Shown one piece after another: positions 1 through 13,156 of a stretch of 64,000 bases of DNA; within the stretch, counting starts at the first letter, position 1; each line of letters opens with the position of its first letter. The notes below the pieces were generated by a model that was not told the origin of the DNA, did not search any database, and saw nothing but the letters and a program-made list of their open reading frames with translations. The stretch comes from Liolophura sinensis (Eukaryota; Mollusca; Polyplacophora; Chitonida; Chitonidae): assembly GCF_032854445.1 (NCBI RefSeq), contig NC_088298.1, positions 13,437,084 to 13,501,083 on the forward strand, read 5' to 3'. The translations under genes were made by a program, and so were the position numbers.

Positions 1-673
1 TACGTGACGCTTGCAGGACTATTTAAGAACTATTTCCTGATTAAATAATACCTCAGCTCAAATCATGAAAATCGGACGTAGTCATGGGGAAGTCTCAACT
101 CCGATGTTTTAAGATCGAATCTCGCACTATCCAATTTGTTTTTAGCCCTACATCTATATCTCATCGTAAGTTTCTGCAAAATCCTAGTTTTCACTGACGA
201 ACTGTCTGTACTAAGAGTATCTCAACCACACCGAATCAACCTTTATTGCAGAGTGTATTGCTCAAAGCACAACTTTCTAGACGTAATGCATGATTCATTT
301 GTCTGATTCATTTTTTTTTTCTTTCACTTAACCTGAATTAAACATAAATGCATGCTACCAATGTTAGTACACAACGCCGATGTGCTTTCTCGTGGGAAAA
401 AATGACATGGGCTTTCAAATATGTTACATAAATTCACTACACTTATGACTACGGTCAAGTCAGTAATCTTTCTGTTTTGGATGATGTGCTTTAGACCCAA
501 GTAAAAAACAATGGGACTGAATGTAGCAAACTCCTCAAGCAAACTACTAAAGCAATCAACAGGACAAAAGCTTAGCATAATATTTTGACTGATAACTGAG
601 ACACATTCCCACAATCTGAGGACAGTTTGGGCTGATATTTTTGTGTCTAAAGTCTGGAGGCTTTGTTACAGAT
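1..673. other. Gene-free stretch
   Basis: AT-rich. The frame at 324-614 on the minus strand has no recognisable similarity or domain. Nothing supported here. Confidence 0.5.
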
Positions 674-949
674 GTGAAACAAAGAGTCATTTGAAATAGT
701 GAAACAGGGAGTATTTACAGCAGTGACATAAGGAGTCATCTGCAGTAGTGAAACAGGGAGTTATTTACAGCAGTGACACTGGGAGTCATTTAGAGTAGTG
801 ACACAGGGATTCATTTAGAGTAGTGACACAGGCAGCCATTTACAGCAGTGAAACAGGGAGCCATTTGCAGTAGTGATACAGGGAGTCACTTGCAGTTGTG
901 ATACAGGGAGTCATTTACACTAATGACACAGGGAGTCATTTGAGGCAGT
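674..949. repeat. 25-bp minisatellite, about 11 copies
   Basis: Tandem copies of a unit like GTGACACAGGGAGTCATTT plus about six bases, with 70-90% identity between neighbours. The register is kept at 25 bp throughout. No coding capacity. Confidence 0.9.
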
Positions 950-1082
950 TGGTAATTATAATTAAAACGGTACAAACATATTAGATGATGGTGATGGCGT
1001 TGGTGATAGTGGCTACGAAAATAAAGTTGATAAGGCTAAGCTAAAAGGGATGATCATATCGATGATGACAAACGTTATCTAA

Positions 1083-1330
1083 TCAACTAGTGACGAAAAC
1101 GACGACAATGGCCGGAGCGATATGCGACGACAAAGATGACGGCATCGACAAAGATGACGGCAACGACACTGATGAAAATGACAAGAGTAATGACCACGAT
1201 AGATGACGAAGATGATCATGGGAGAGATTACAATAACAAATGTTACAAATGACAGAGATTCTACCAACGTGATGGCGACGACTACGATGTAATAAGGGCG
1301 ATTTAGATGATTTAGATGGGGAGATGGTGA
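1083..1330. repeat. GAC/GAT-rich imperfect trinucleotide tract
   Basis: Imperfect GAY/GAC triplet repeats (plus strand GACGACAAAGATGACGGC-like). Reading frames across it are low complexity and I do not regard them as genes. Confidence 0.7.
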
Positions 1331-3304
1331 TAATGGGAGTCTTGTGAAACACAGATATCGCAGGCAGCACCGTTCATGTTGACTAAATTACTCATAAAAC
1401 ACTATCCAGCAGAGAAATATTATGTTAACCAATTTAGTCTTGCTCTAATAAATTCCCACGGGAAAAAAAAACAAGGCAAAAATTAAATTTGTCACATGTT
1501 TGAGAATGTAACATGCGACATCATCTAATAGCCCGTACTCGCTTGGCAACGATCCGAAATCTTAAAGTCATAATTCTGTAGACTGATATCCTGAGGATAA
1601 AAGCAGTATGAGGTGCAGGTTGTTGATAGTATACATATGGTATTGCCTGTAATTGAACGTGTTGTTGTTGGACGCGTTGCGTGAATTCCACTGGACGAGT
1701 TCATGTCAGGTTAGGTGAGATACATAAACAGCCGCTTTGTGTGGAAATGCTTTCTGAGCTGCAGTCACCCGAGGCAATGAGACAATGAACGTCACAAGGT
1801 CAAACATTGCACAGCTCAAACACCCTCACATTTCCATTTCACTATATATTACTGTATTGACTTTCTTATTTAACCATGGAACCCAAGTGAACTTCGCGAC
1901 CCTACATTGTAGTGGTTAAAATATTTGAGAGTTAAGTGAGCATATGTGGAATAATTAGCCAGTAAAACTACTCCTTGAAACTGCCGCTCAGGTTTGTTAA
2001 AAATACATTAATTTTAAACCAAAGTTTAAATATTTACTTTTACATATACATGTACTTCGCATCACCTGCGGACATGTTTGCAAAGGTAATCTGCAAATCT
2101 AGTAATTATTTTTTCAGGTAAATGCAGGGTTAACGTTTAGAGAGAAGATGGCATATAGCCTCTTTTAACATAGGCCTTGGCTCAAAACGTCAACTGTCGG
2201 TACCTTGTTCAGACATAAATCTTACGCTTTTTTACATATCTGCTCGTATCAAGCAGAGCTGTTTCAGAACAAATAAACTCAGATGAAGCACGAATAAATG
2301 AACAAAAGTACATGTCTACAGTCAAAATCAGCGATGACAATATAATAAGTGGCTCCTGATCACACATAACCAACCAAGTATACAACCATTTGACACTTCT
2401 GCTTCGCCGCAAAGTTGTATTTCAAATGTTCTTAATCTGAAACGAAGAAGGAGCACACAAGGTTGTATTCATTTTGTAGCATATATTTTGACTGACAGTG
2501 CTCTCTCTGATTCCATCAAGCACATGATACAAGTTCACCATTTTACAGCATCATTAGAAGTCTTCAGTAGATATAACACCTTGTTCCATTTTACCTCACC
2601 ATATGCCAAAAAGGACATACTGCGGATACAAAGATATTTCGAGGAGTTACTGAGATAACTTGTCATACTTCTTGCTTAAAATATATTTCAAGCTACCATC
2701 TGCTTTTGAAATAGGCGTTTTATGCCCCTATCACTACATCTCCGCCATGCAATCGTGAGCTCTCGTGAAGAGTATGTGGAAGGTATGCACGTGTCGCCAT
2801 GGTGATAAATTTAAGCGCCTCATTTCCTCTGGCACTGTAACATGAAGTTATCTTTGAAGGCATTTGTAAGATGTTTGTAGACTAATAATTCCACAAGATG
2901 TGCTGACAGAAACTTAATTTCTGTCTCTAGCAGTTTCACTGATATTATCACAAGCCCCAGCCGGTAGGGGGCGCATTTAGTACCGCCATCTTCTGGAGAT
3001 AAGAGAAAGTCCACCGGTTTGAGTAGTGTATGATTTCCAGCGGTAAAAACAGATAATGATGTCGATACCACGGTGCGAAATTCGTGGTTCCTTTTACGTT
3101 TACCTGTCCTCCAGCTGTACAGCGTGCAAATATATCCGTCACCTGTCGGTCATTTGGATTCTTTAGTAACTCAAAGTCATAGGTCGGTGGTTTACCGCAG
3201 ACCCTCCAGTTGCCTCAACCCATAATATTCACTGCTATCCTACACGTGGAAATAGATTGAGGGTGACGTTAAATAATATTCAAATTAAAAGTTAATAATG
3301 ATGC
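1331..3304. other. Gene-free stretch
   Basis: No gene or repeat recognised. One CTCF-like motif (14 of 16 consensus positions) at 2961-2976, plus strand; that quality is expected by chance in a window this size. Confidence 0.5.
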
Positions 3305-3620
3305 TGATAAATATGTGTCGTCAGCACATTGACGTCACCTGATTCGTATGCTCTTTATCGTCGACTGTGTCGTCGGTACCTTGACGTCAGATGACTTGTC
3401 ACCTGAGTTGGAGGAAGCTTAAAGTCTTAAGAACAATAACGTTGACTGTGTCGTCAATACCGTGACGTCATAAGACTCGTCAGCGCCTTAACGTCACCTA
3501 AGTCGTCAGCATCTGAACTTCAGCACGTTAACGTCACCTGAGTCATAAGCCGCTTAACGTCGACTGTTATCAGTACATTAACCTCAGTCAAGTCAGAGAT
3601 CCTTAACGTCAACTGAGTTG
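3305..3620. repeat. Degenerate repeat rich in TGACGTCA palindromes
   Basis: Irregular repeats of a phrase like TTGACGTCACCTGAGTCGTC. Exact TGACGTCA octamers (the CREB/ATF consensus) at 3330, 3382 and 3463, plus half sites AACGTCACCT at about 3490 and 3530. Either a decayed minisatellite or a regulatory cluster; the sequence alone cannot decide. Confidence 0.6.
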
Positions 3621-4471
3621 TCAGAACCACAGCGTCGGAAAATTGCGCACCTGAGATTGCCAGGTGATTTTCTCGCAATAAATCCCGTCTAATCAGAAGG
3701 AAATGAGCTTTTTTTTCTGTCAAATCTTTTATATTAAACAAAAGGCAAATAAGACAATAGTTTGGGCTTGCATCAAAAATTTCCCTGCATCAAATTAGAA
3801 TATAGTGTTTACTGTCCCCAACGAATACGTATCACACGCCAGTAAAAGGAATCAAATTACAGCTTGGTGCCTTGCATTGTTTTCATGTGATAACATACAT
3901 TCTAGACCAGTGTATGTAACATCACTGCATTTTAACCTAGCTCTGCTTACGTAATGGTGCTAGGGGACTTGTAGGTTACTAATGTTAAAGTTTTCACACG
4001 AACAGTTACAAAAAACCTAACTGAGGATGTGTTGTGTGTCTGTGCGTCTAAACAGACATTCGTATACCAGCCGTCAACAAAAAACGAACGTTTCGGGTCA
4101 CAAGGCCAATTCACAAAACGACGTTTAACGCAAATTACCAAAGAACTAACAAAATATATAACGTACGAAAATAGGATGGAAATCATACAAAGAGAAGCGC
4201 TCAACAGTTTCATGTTCATGGGGATTGGGGCGTTCAGCGTTCAAATCGTGTACCGTGTTAGAATATCAGTTGTCGATAACACAATATATATCTCTGTTGC
4301 GCTTTGACAGTAATTGTTCATGTATCCAACGTGATGATCTAAGCCATGCGTAACCATTTGAAAGACAAGATGTTGTACTCGTTTTACATGTGTGCTGGAA
4401 AATTATTGGAGTAAGGGGCCTGAACTCTCTAAAGCTCTAGGTAAATCAAATTAGTTAAGGGCCCGCATATA
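3621..4471. other. Gene-free stretch
   Basis: Overlapping unrelated frames on both strands at 3947-4307; neither looks like a protein. Nothing else supported. Confidence 0.5.
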
Positions 4472-4700
4472 ATTTATTTATTTATTTGATTGGTGTTTTG
4501 CGCCGTACTCAAGAATATTTCACATACGACGGCGGCAGAGCCCGGGGGAAACCAACGACCATCCGCAAGTTGCTGCGTACGGCTGGAGAGGAAGCCAGCA
4601 TGAGCTGGACTTGAACTCACAGTGACCCCATTGATGAGAGGCTTCTAGGTTATTACGCTGCACTAGCGCGCTAACCAACTGAGCCACGGTAACCCTCCCC
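4472..4700 (-). mobile_element. tRNA-derived SINE, nearly full length
   Basis: On the minus strand a tRNA-like head has box A (TGGCTCAGTTGGTTAGCGC, plus-strand 4668-4686) and a box B-like GTTCAAGTCC at about 4607-4616. A body with the reverse of ACGCCGTACTCAAGAATA and an AAATAAATAAAT-type tail (plus-strand TTTATTTATTTA at 4472) follow. The family recurs at 36840, 48573, 48685, 45265 and 60691. The head differs from an authentic tRNA gene, so this is a retroposon. Confidence 0.85.
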
Positions 4701-4752
4701 CCCCCCAACCACACGTATTAAAACCAGGACCCCCCCCCCCCCCCGCCCAGAA

Positions 4753-4808
4753 CTTCCACGTACGACCGAAGAAGAAGCCAGCATGAGCTGGGCTTGAACT
4801 CATAGCGA
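4753..4808 (-). mobile_element. SINE fragment (head-body junction)
   Basis: Repeats the segment GAAGCCAGCATGAGCTGG..TTGAACTCA of the neighbouring SINE in the same orientation, separated from it by a C-rich tract (4690-4745). Probably a second, truncated insertion or a local duplication. Confidence 0.6.
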
Positions 4809-4809
4809 T

Positions 4810-6009
4810 AGTATTTGTGAGAAAATCGTTGGCATTGGATATCTGAACAGTTGCAATCAATTGAACTGTAATTTATTTTATTGATAACTGTTCAAATCCA
4901 CTTTACATAAGTTTGTCATTATTTCTTACTTTACACCCATCCTCAGATATTAGATGGTTTCTGTTGAATGTTGTTTTGGAAAATGGCCATGGGATTATTG
5001 ACATGAAAAGTCCATTATGGTTAACGATTGCCATATAAATGATTGATACGATGCCTAAAAGGGCACATATGCTTAACTTGGTTAATATATGTACGGCCTT
5101 TACCTACTTTTGAGCACAATAAACACTGTCTCAATATACAAAGTATATGTCAAGACTGAAACGTGAAAACATAAATCCATGTTAAACTACAGCGGCAGAT
5201 AAGGGCTCATTTAGGAGCTAGTTTATCAGGATCCTTTAGGAAAAATAATTTATATTGTATTACTAATAATTGAAATATCTGGCTAATAGTCACTGGAATG
5301 TGACACTAATGAATTAATTACGTGTGTGAGTGAAAATACACCGACAAAATGGCCGCAGGCGACAACAAAAAGCTGCATCTCCAAAAAAAGAAACGCGGAC
5401 TAATACCCATTTAATAACACGAGAGATTGCTCAGGGAAAATTAAACGGGGATAAAAACTTGATTTGTCTCCAACAAATATGCATTAACTGGATGTCTATT
5501 TTCATGTCGATTTCAGCGTGACATTAGGCAATACAATTTGAAGCGCCAGAGATTGAATGGGGCATTGTAAAAGCTAAATCGCTCAGAAAAGCGGACAATG
5601 AACGGCTTTATGTATACCTGAACAATGAATAACTGTTGTATTTTTCTCAAATTATTGAAATTACATTTATTAGGATTTATCGCTGATAATTTGTACGGAT
5701 GGGACAGCTGTTAGCTTTGTACGAGCAAAATATCGTTGACTTTCACACAGAAGTAATTAGCCCATGTCACGTGACTTATGATTGACAAGAAAAAAAAAAA
5801 CAGAATAATTTATTTCATTGTTTGAAAACAACATTGTTGGCATTTCTTTTCTTTCAAAAATCATGTTATATCCTTAACGACAAAATTTCACAGATCAGCG
5901 CAATTATTATCTTAGCTTAAGCATACACATGCGCGGATGTTGGCGTTATATGCATTGCCTTATTTCGCGAACAGCTGATATCTGTTCTCAGTTCCTAGTT
6001 TCATATCAA
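4810..6009. other. Gene-free stretch
   Basis: AT-rich unique sequence. No supported feature. Confidence 0.5.
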
Positions 6010-6215
6010 ATGTTGCTGGCCGAGCGATTATTGCGTCAGTCTCGTAAGCGGAAGAGTTCAAATCCGTTGGGCGGCATACCTTGGACAGTAGTTTTGGTAT
6101 TTCTCTGACGCTGTACACAAAAAGGGGCCAGCACGGTGTCAGTATAGTGTGACTTGGTGGGGTAGCAGGTCTAGTGTCTTCCGCGTGGCGTTTCGCTAAG
6201 GCAGCATGCACTGTA
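6010..6215 (+). mobile_element. tRNA-derived SINE, second family
   Basis: tRNA-like head with box A-like TGGCCGAGCGATTATTG at 6017 and box B AGTTCAAATCC at 6055-6065. The body contains GGTGTCAGTATAGTGTGACT and ends near AAGGCAGCA. The body resembles the 41.4 kb element (SINE with GTGTCAGTATAATGG-like core). No long A tail is visible. Confidence 0.6.
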
Positions 6216-6944
6216 TACTGAAATACATCAGCACTGGAACAGAAACTTTAACCCTCGAGGAAACAATCCACCAGAGTCATTCTTAAACTGTAACTTTAGT
6301 CACCTTAATTAGTTTTCTGTCAAAATTTTAAAAGTTAATTATCCAAATAATCACCTCTTTTCACAGTTTATTCGTAGCAAGACCGACTCCACTGAAATCT
6401 ATCAATGTACGGGATAATTAAGTGGTACTATATATACACTATACTTTAAAGTCACTATATATCCTTTTAAAAAAGGTATATAAGAGGACATTCAAGTTCG
6501 TGGCGATATCTCTCGAAAATATTATTGCATAAATGTAAATGAAAAACAAGGAATGCAGTTAATGTGTTTACGATGTGTTTTAGATAATCGTCAAAACATG
6601 ACCTTAGTATGGTTGGGGTGCATTTTGAAAACCTTTATTTCAAACACTAAAACTTGTCCATATACCTTTCCCGTCACTGGATGCCTCGTGCAGTCATGAT
6701 AAACAATTTATTTAATTAAAATATTGACTAGTAATTGCTGTGGATGATTTATGTATAATATAACCTTATTTCTCTACTAGTACATCTCGCAAAAATGAAG
6801 AAGAAATTCTTGAAATAACTATTTTAACTTTAAACATGTGTTGTCTATGGAAGGAAAACGGAATTCACAATATAACAGATCAAGCCGTAGACACGAGACA
6901 AGAACAGATAACATCCTAAGTGTCCTCAATAAAAGACGTAGATC

Positions 6945-7125
6945 GAGAGTAAAACCACAGCAGTGACGACAGTGTGATAGCTGGCAAATGGTCACACGTA
7001 ACGGATGAAATACGGCGTCTTGTCAATTTGCCTCAGTTATTGTTTTATTCTGACTGTTCATGCAAATGCATAAATAGCAGCAAACTATACACCCCCTAAA
7101 ACGATGGTTTAAGCAGAATTAGGTG
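6945..7125 (+). repeat. Dispersed family A repeat, copy 1
   Basis: About 180 bp that recurs at 54151, 55767 and 58447. Shared anchors are GTAAAACCA.AGCAG, a central TCAATTT.CCTCAGTTA, then CTGTTCATG.AAATGC, and a 3' anchor ATGGTTTAAGCAGAATTAGG. No open reading frame and no clear terminal repeats, so the class is unknown. Confidence 0.7.
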
Positions 7126-8673
7126 AAAAAAAGAAAATCAATAAATCAATGAAAAAAAATTTAACATACAATAACATTATAGCTCAGATGCCGCTTGTAT
7201 AAATCGATCGTAGACTAACTTTGCTTGTAACAACCATCGTGACACATGTTTAAAACATATGATGCCATGATGGATAATCCACTTATATAGGCTACGATTG
7301 CTTTGTACAACAGGTCCCTGGTCCATACCAAAACTTGCTTGTCTCTTGTCTTTGCACTCTTCAATACGGTTCTATTCCAGTATAACCTGACAACAGGTCA
7401 GCGTCATGACAACGCGCGTGCGCTGTCAAAATGACGTCACATATTTATTGAAGTGCTTTTCGATAGGCGGGACCCTTACACAATGCAATCTCCACGCAGA
7501 AGAACGCTCTTATCTGGCTCTCGGCCATGTGGTCCGAGATATGTCACAGAGTTCCTGTTGCGGGTTTTTCTCAAATACATATGGTCGCGGGTACAAGCAT
7601 ATACATGTACATATGATGAGAGATTTTTCGTACGTTGGTTACGTTTCTTTTGCCGTATTTCAAGGTTTTGCGTTCAAACGATTTCAAAAGGTAATTTTCA
7701 TTTCATGAATAAATTTTGATTTTGTCATTTTCCGACATTTGTATATTACAACTTCTCCGCTGATGAGGCCCCTATGACAAAAAGCCATACAGGCTTGATA
7801 GATTAATTACTAATTCATGACACGTGAAAATGTTATTTTATGCTGGAGTATGAACCAAACTTTGGAAATGGCACCACATTCTCAAAAATGTCACAAATAT
7901 ATCCTCGAAATAAAAATGTAACCTGGACGAACACAAATATCTGTGCATTTTCCGGTTAAGGAAAAGAGATAAACCAAAATTCTAAGGCTTTAATTCAGCA
8001 CTGTCAATTAAACCAACATAAAAGAGGGTTGAACAAAATGTGATACCAGTTTAGTCATCGACAGTGTGACATATAGTACGATACAAATCATCCACAATTT
8101 CATTATAACTTTATAACTCCAGAATGACTGTTCATAACAATGTTAATGTACACACAGCGCGGTAATCTCCCACCAAGAGTCTTCAAGTCCCAAAGCTACT
8201 ACTTTTGCATTTCAGATTGCGCGCTACAACAATCACCATAGCAGATCAGCAAGTGTCAGATTAGCACTCAGTGGCCTTTGAACTTCGATTCTGAACCTGC
8301 TTTCTATAGCTAATTAAACAACAATATTTCATAGTAACTCTTTTTCAATTGGTATTTTCAGCTTCTGGCATATTTTTTGTCATAAGTTACTGCAAAGCAG
8401 AATTTCAGTGAAACAGATATTTAATATACCGGCTGTGAATCTTCTGCCTCTATAGGTTAAGTGATTTACCGTACACGCATGATTAGTCCCTAGACCTGGA
8501 GCACATGTTGTGCCACTCTACTGCTCGCCACAAACGACTCGAACGTTAACCTGTGTAGATTCCCGTGCGAAGTCTTACAAGTTCTACCTCACCAGAAGTG
8601 CACAAATGGATTTCATTACAGTTTATATTTGAACTTTTTTCTTTATCAAGTCTCAAAGAAAAATCGTAGGACC

Positions 8674-8900
8674 TACAGTGAAGGGCTTCGGGCCGTTTCC
8701 CTGGGTTGCATTAAACCCGGCGCGGATTGATCAAAGGCAAGAATACCTTTCAAATCCCGAAGTAGCATTGGGAAGTTCCTGGCATTTTGGTAAAGCGGCA
8801 CATGTATGCGTCAGCTTCGCACCAGCCCAGACTTTCAATTGCCATCTCATCCCGTGCCCTTTGTGATCTGATGCAAACTTTATATGGCCGCTCTCAAAAA
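8674..8900. other. GC-rich patch with a consensus TCF/LEF site
   Basis: Locally GC-rich, non-repetitive sequence that contains GATCAAAGG at 8729-8737, the exact TCF/LEF consensus. A reading frame of about 62 codons crosses it but has no recognised similarity. It could be a regulatory element or an exon; nothing in the sequence decides. Confidence 0.2.
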
Positions 8901-10194
8901 GAAGGGCTTTTTGATGTCAAGGTAACCATGACGACCACACCAGCGATTAAAAACAGCTTGAAGTGATGGGCAGGGTGAATGATTGTGACTCATTTAAGTG
9001 GATTGCTCCGGCAGCTCATCCAAAAAAATGACCTGCTTCTTTAAATGATACAGGGTCACTACTGACTCAGTGATCTAAGTCGCTTCACACTGTAGGCCAC
9101 ACATGTTGTAATGTTTCATCGTAACCAACACGATGTCCCAGTTATGGCAATCCGTTCGGGTCATATAACAGATATTCATATATCAAATGTTAACCTTAAT
9201 GAATGTTCCAGGCTAGTAATCGCAACGGCCACTGTCTACCAATGTCATATAAGATAAGAAATTACTATAAAGAGTCCTATAAAGATGAGACAGGACAGAT
9301 GCAAGGAGATTCCTAGGCGCGTAATTGTATCAGTATCAGTGTGTTTCTGGCGTACACATTGCCTGTTTCTGGCGTACACATCGCCTGTTTCTGCTTATAT
9401 TTTGAAACTGAACATTTTGACTTCAAATTCTTACAAATCAACGCCATTTTTTTCGAACGTATACTTGCCTCTACCACACTGATTGTTAAGTCCAAAAAAA
9501 AAACCGTTGATGTTATGAATCTGGTCATGTTCGCTCTACCCTTGATATTTTTAAGAACGTTCTCTGTGATTAACAACAGTAACTATGAGCGTATTCTGTT
9601 TTCATTTTATTACAGTTTTAAACTTTCCTCATACTAACAATGATACCTATTTTCAGTAACTACATTCTTCCAGAGACTACTCCAAAATACCATCGCCTGA
9701 AAAACAGCGTCTTATTTCTATCCCTGAAGGAAAATACTACACAAAGGCTAGTTTTAGGGCGTACATCTGTTACCGTGAGCCTTATACATATATAAGAACA
9801 TTACCATTCATGCATTTGGCATTTCAAAACAATGGGCGGGGTGATTTTTATCAAAGGCGACCTCTAAATCAACGAAAGTCACTCATGGGAAGATCCTATG
9901 GGAGTCGAAAGACGTATGTGAATCCGAACAGCCTCCCAGTCCGCTCTTCTGGCTCCGGAGGTAGCAAATTGCCTACATCATATTTGGCGAATTATCGTCT
10001 ATTATCGTCTAGACGTTCTAGCGCGTGGCACAACTTACACCTGCTGTTAATTCTCTTTAATGATACATCGCGAGCCAGCCTACGAGTGCACGTGGGACGT
10101 CGGATTCCGTGGCAGCTCCCCGAAGAGTAAAACACACAAAGAGGTACGACCGATAGTCCGACACAAGCGTTATCAGTACTTAGCCTAGTTCGTG

Positions 10195-10379
10195 TATAAA
10201 AAGGACCACCTTTCTCGCCTGCCTGGTCCCGTGTGTTTGTCTGGGTCTTAGACCAAAACAGAAGCGCGGTATCTGTTTCCTGTACTAACACCAGCATGCC
10301 CTCCGTGATTGCCCGGATTCTAAGCAAATGTCAGTCAACACATCACAGATACCGGTGGCTTTGGTTAGTTTTTCCTTAA
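10195..10379 (+). promoter_or_regulatory. Possible TATA promoter with a short downstream ORF
   Basis: TATAAAAAGG at 10195-10204 is a strong TATA box in a GC-richer stretch. An ATG at 10296 opens a 27-codon frame (MPSVIARILSKCQSTHHRYR then WLWLVFP) that stops at 10377-10379. It may be a first exon or a chance arrangement. No downstream exon was identified. Confidence 0.2.
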
Positions 10380-11879
10380 TTCTTTTCGAGTAAATGGTCT
10401 AACGTTACCGAATCACTGAAGATTAGACGCGTCAAGCGGAATAGCTGTTAAAATTTACCGTTGATTGTAAGTGTAGGACCAGCAATATTTATCGCACCAT
10501 TTATAGAAAGATGTATAAAGCAATTTTCCAATGAAAGAAAGCTGCACCGGTGTTAAATGCTGCAAATAAATGTGTAAGTATCGGTAAACAAGGTTTTGCG
10601 CCAAGTTCATATCGATCTGATTGTCAATGGATTGATCAGTTGGACAGATGTGCCACAAAAGTGAGTAATTTAGGATAGCCCTATCCTACTTTGAGGAAAG
10701 TTAAAGGCTGCTGAGAATGAATGAAAATTATAATTAAGAAATTAACATTTCACAAATGTGCTTGTCCTCCGTAATAACAAAACTGACAGACGTGCAAAGC
10801 AACAAACATACTGTAAAGTCAACTTGTTGAGTGCAAGATGTCACCTGCAATATATGCAACCAGCAGTCAGAGAACAAGCAGTACTCCCTTTCGTTCTACT
10901 TTACCTGAAGAAAAACTTCCAAGGAAGAACATCGTGAACTTATAAGTGAAATGCGAGCTTGCGCCGTAGTCCTCAGGTTCAACATGAAGCTAGCTTTAGC
11001 GAAAATAGTGGTTGTGTAATTATAAGGTTGCTTCCAATGTAAAAGCATTTCCTCCAGGCCATGCTTACGCACTTGCAGAATATAAAGTTCTTATCAAACA
11101 TTCCCATTCTTTACCGAGAAAATGCTTTGAAATGACAGCTAAAGCATCTCATAACAGACGTAAGCGAATAACAGATGGTGTTTGGATGCATGGACACCCC
11201 GTTACCAACTTAAGCGAACATACTGCAACAGTCAGCAGAAAAGTAGATAATGGCGCATCACGCTTCATATGTAAATATAACTTCTGAAACTATTTCAAAG
11301 ACAGCCATGTACTCAATCCCATATAGAATGGAGACCAAAAAAATAACAAGGGAATCTTTCAAAGGTTTCTGTGCAAGTGGATCTCGTGAAGATGCCATAC
11401 ACTTGGGCTAATCAAATTCAAACACCACACGCACATTTCGCACGGACATCTTTGAATATGCACAATAGTGTCAGAAGCAGGTGGAACACTTTTCCTCCTT
11501 GTGCAGTCCTAAATGGAAGCAACAGTTGCTGTGTCCTTTACATCTGTTTTTATTTTATGTCCCAGAAAATAGTGTTTCTTTTGGAAAAACTTTTCTGCGC
11601 CTATGTAACATGATCATGTAAAGCACATGATGCGTTTTGAAATTTCAGTGTCAACCATTTAACACACTCAATAAAATATTCGTGTCCTAAAATTATTATT
11701 TAGTCAAATTGTGAAAGATTAAAACTAACGTTTCTACTTACAGATAATGTAAACATTCCTTTTCCCTTGCTACAGCAGCCATGTTTTCGGTCATTTTTTG
11801 AAGATTAATGACACTCCATTTTGAAAGCCATTTCATCTACCCGTAAACCTCACCGTAAAAAATCCACTGCGGTAAACAC

Positions 11880-11903
11880 AAATCAATCAATCAATCAATC
11901 AAT
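11880..11903. repeat. AATC tetranucleotide microsatellite
   Basis: Six perfect tandem copies of AATC. Confidence 0.9.
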
Positions 11904-12638
11904 GAACTTCATCTGAAACCAGCATGGAAATTAACCAACAGAAAATTAAACAACCTACCTGCAATGCCCTCCTCTGTTTGTCACAACTACTTGCTGTCTT
12001 GTTCTTGTCCTGGACAAATTTGGCAAGATAAGCTCGGAACTTTTCCGATGTATTTCGATAATGGTAAATGCTCCACAAAGGAATCACCTGAAACGAAAGA
12101 AATCGCATGACAATTTTACTTCGTATTCTGTGTTGATCATGCTCAGCTTTTCAAAGCGTAGTTTCTATAACATTGTATAACTGAAAAGCTCTCGCCAATA
12201 TCACCGACAAGTCAACCAAACAAAAAGGTAACTAATAACTACCACAAAACCAAGTTTAACCTATTACTAGCATAAATGACTTTAAATATTTGCCCACGAA
12301 CCACAGCTTTCAGACAATCTGAGACAAACATTTGTAAACGTCACTAACAGCAAACCCATGTTTAAAATAATATAAAAATACACCGGTATAAATGCTGAGA
12401 AGGTCGATTTTAGCAACAAAATATTAAAAATTGAACGCAGTTAAAACGAAAACAGACGGTAGCCTCAGTATCCGTCTATGAAGACGTCATAGTATTATGT
12501 ATATTATTCCCAACACGCTGATAAAACTAGGTTACCAGAAGATTCTTTAATCTGAGAGAAGAACATCAGTATTTTAAAACATACTACACGGTATCAACAA
12601 TAGGAATATGCATTGGTTTTTAGGTGGTATAATATTTC

Positions 12639-12652
12639 GGGGGGGGGGGGGG
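12639..12652. repeat. Poly(G) run
   Basis: Uninterrupted run of at least 12 G. Similar G or C homopolymers occur at about 15929, 24023, 40225, 49091 and 63951; their lengths may be unreliable in an assembly. Confidence 0.85.
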
Positions 12653-13140
12653 ACACAAGAGCCATGTCTTAAACAAAGCGGAACATTTATGCCAGCATTG
12701 TGCATACAGCTTCTGAAATAGAAAAAACACAATCCACTTTAGCACAACACATATAAAATACATAAATAAAATGAAATTGTTAGGTAAAACATGCATGCCG
12801 TGTAAATAAATTGTGAAGAAAAGTTAAGTTTCAAGCAGCTTTGTTGTGCTTGGGAGCGTATCAGTTTATTATTTGTTATGTCACTATTTAGTACTGAAAT
12901 ACAAAAAAAAATCCGTGGAAATGTTTAAAGAAACACGTGAGCCGTGCTCGTGAATACATGTGAACGTGTCAGAAAGTTTTTCTGTTTTCGTACAACATAC
13001 CGGCTATTGGCTGATTATGTCACTGTTTATCCTTGTCGTGCTGCAGTCGTAAATCCAAGAGAATCACGCTCCCCTCTGACACTGGCGCGTGCCGGAACAC
13101 GCGCCGCTAACACCTCGCGCAGATTACTCAGCTCTAAATG

Positions 13141-13156
13141 TGTCGCCCTCTGGCGG
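13141..13156 (-). promoter_or_regulatory. Strong CTCF-like motif
   Basis: The minus strand reads CCGCCAGAGGGCGACA, matching 15 of 16 positions of the CTCF consensus CCRSYAGRKGGCRSYR. It lies in a CpG-rich patch (about 13065-13160). Weaker matches (14 of 16) occur at 2961 and 24396, but about seven such matches are expected by chance in a window this size. Confidence 0.3.

Noticed and set aside
1079-1370. Two overlapping minus-strand frames rich in S, R and H
   Set aside because: They are translations of a GAC/GAT triplet tract.
2961-2976. CTCF site
   Set aside because: 14 of 16 positions match, but about seven matches of that quality are expected by chance in the window.
9810-10130. 106-codon ATG-initiated plus-strand frame
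   Set aside because: Composition is ordinary for translated non-coding DNA, an unrelated frame of similar length lies on the other strand, and no domain or splice context supports it.
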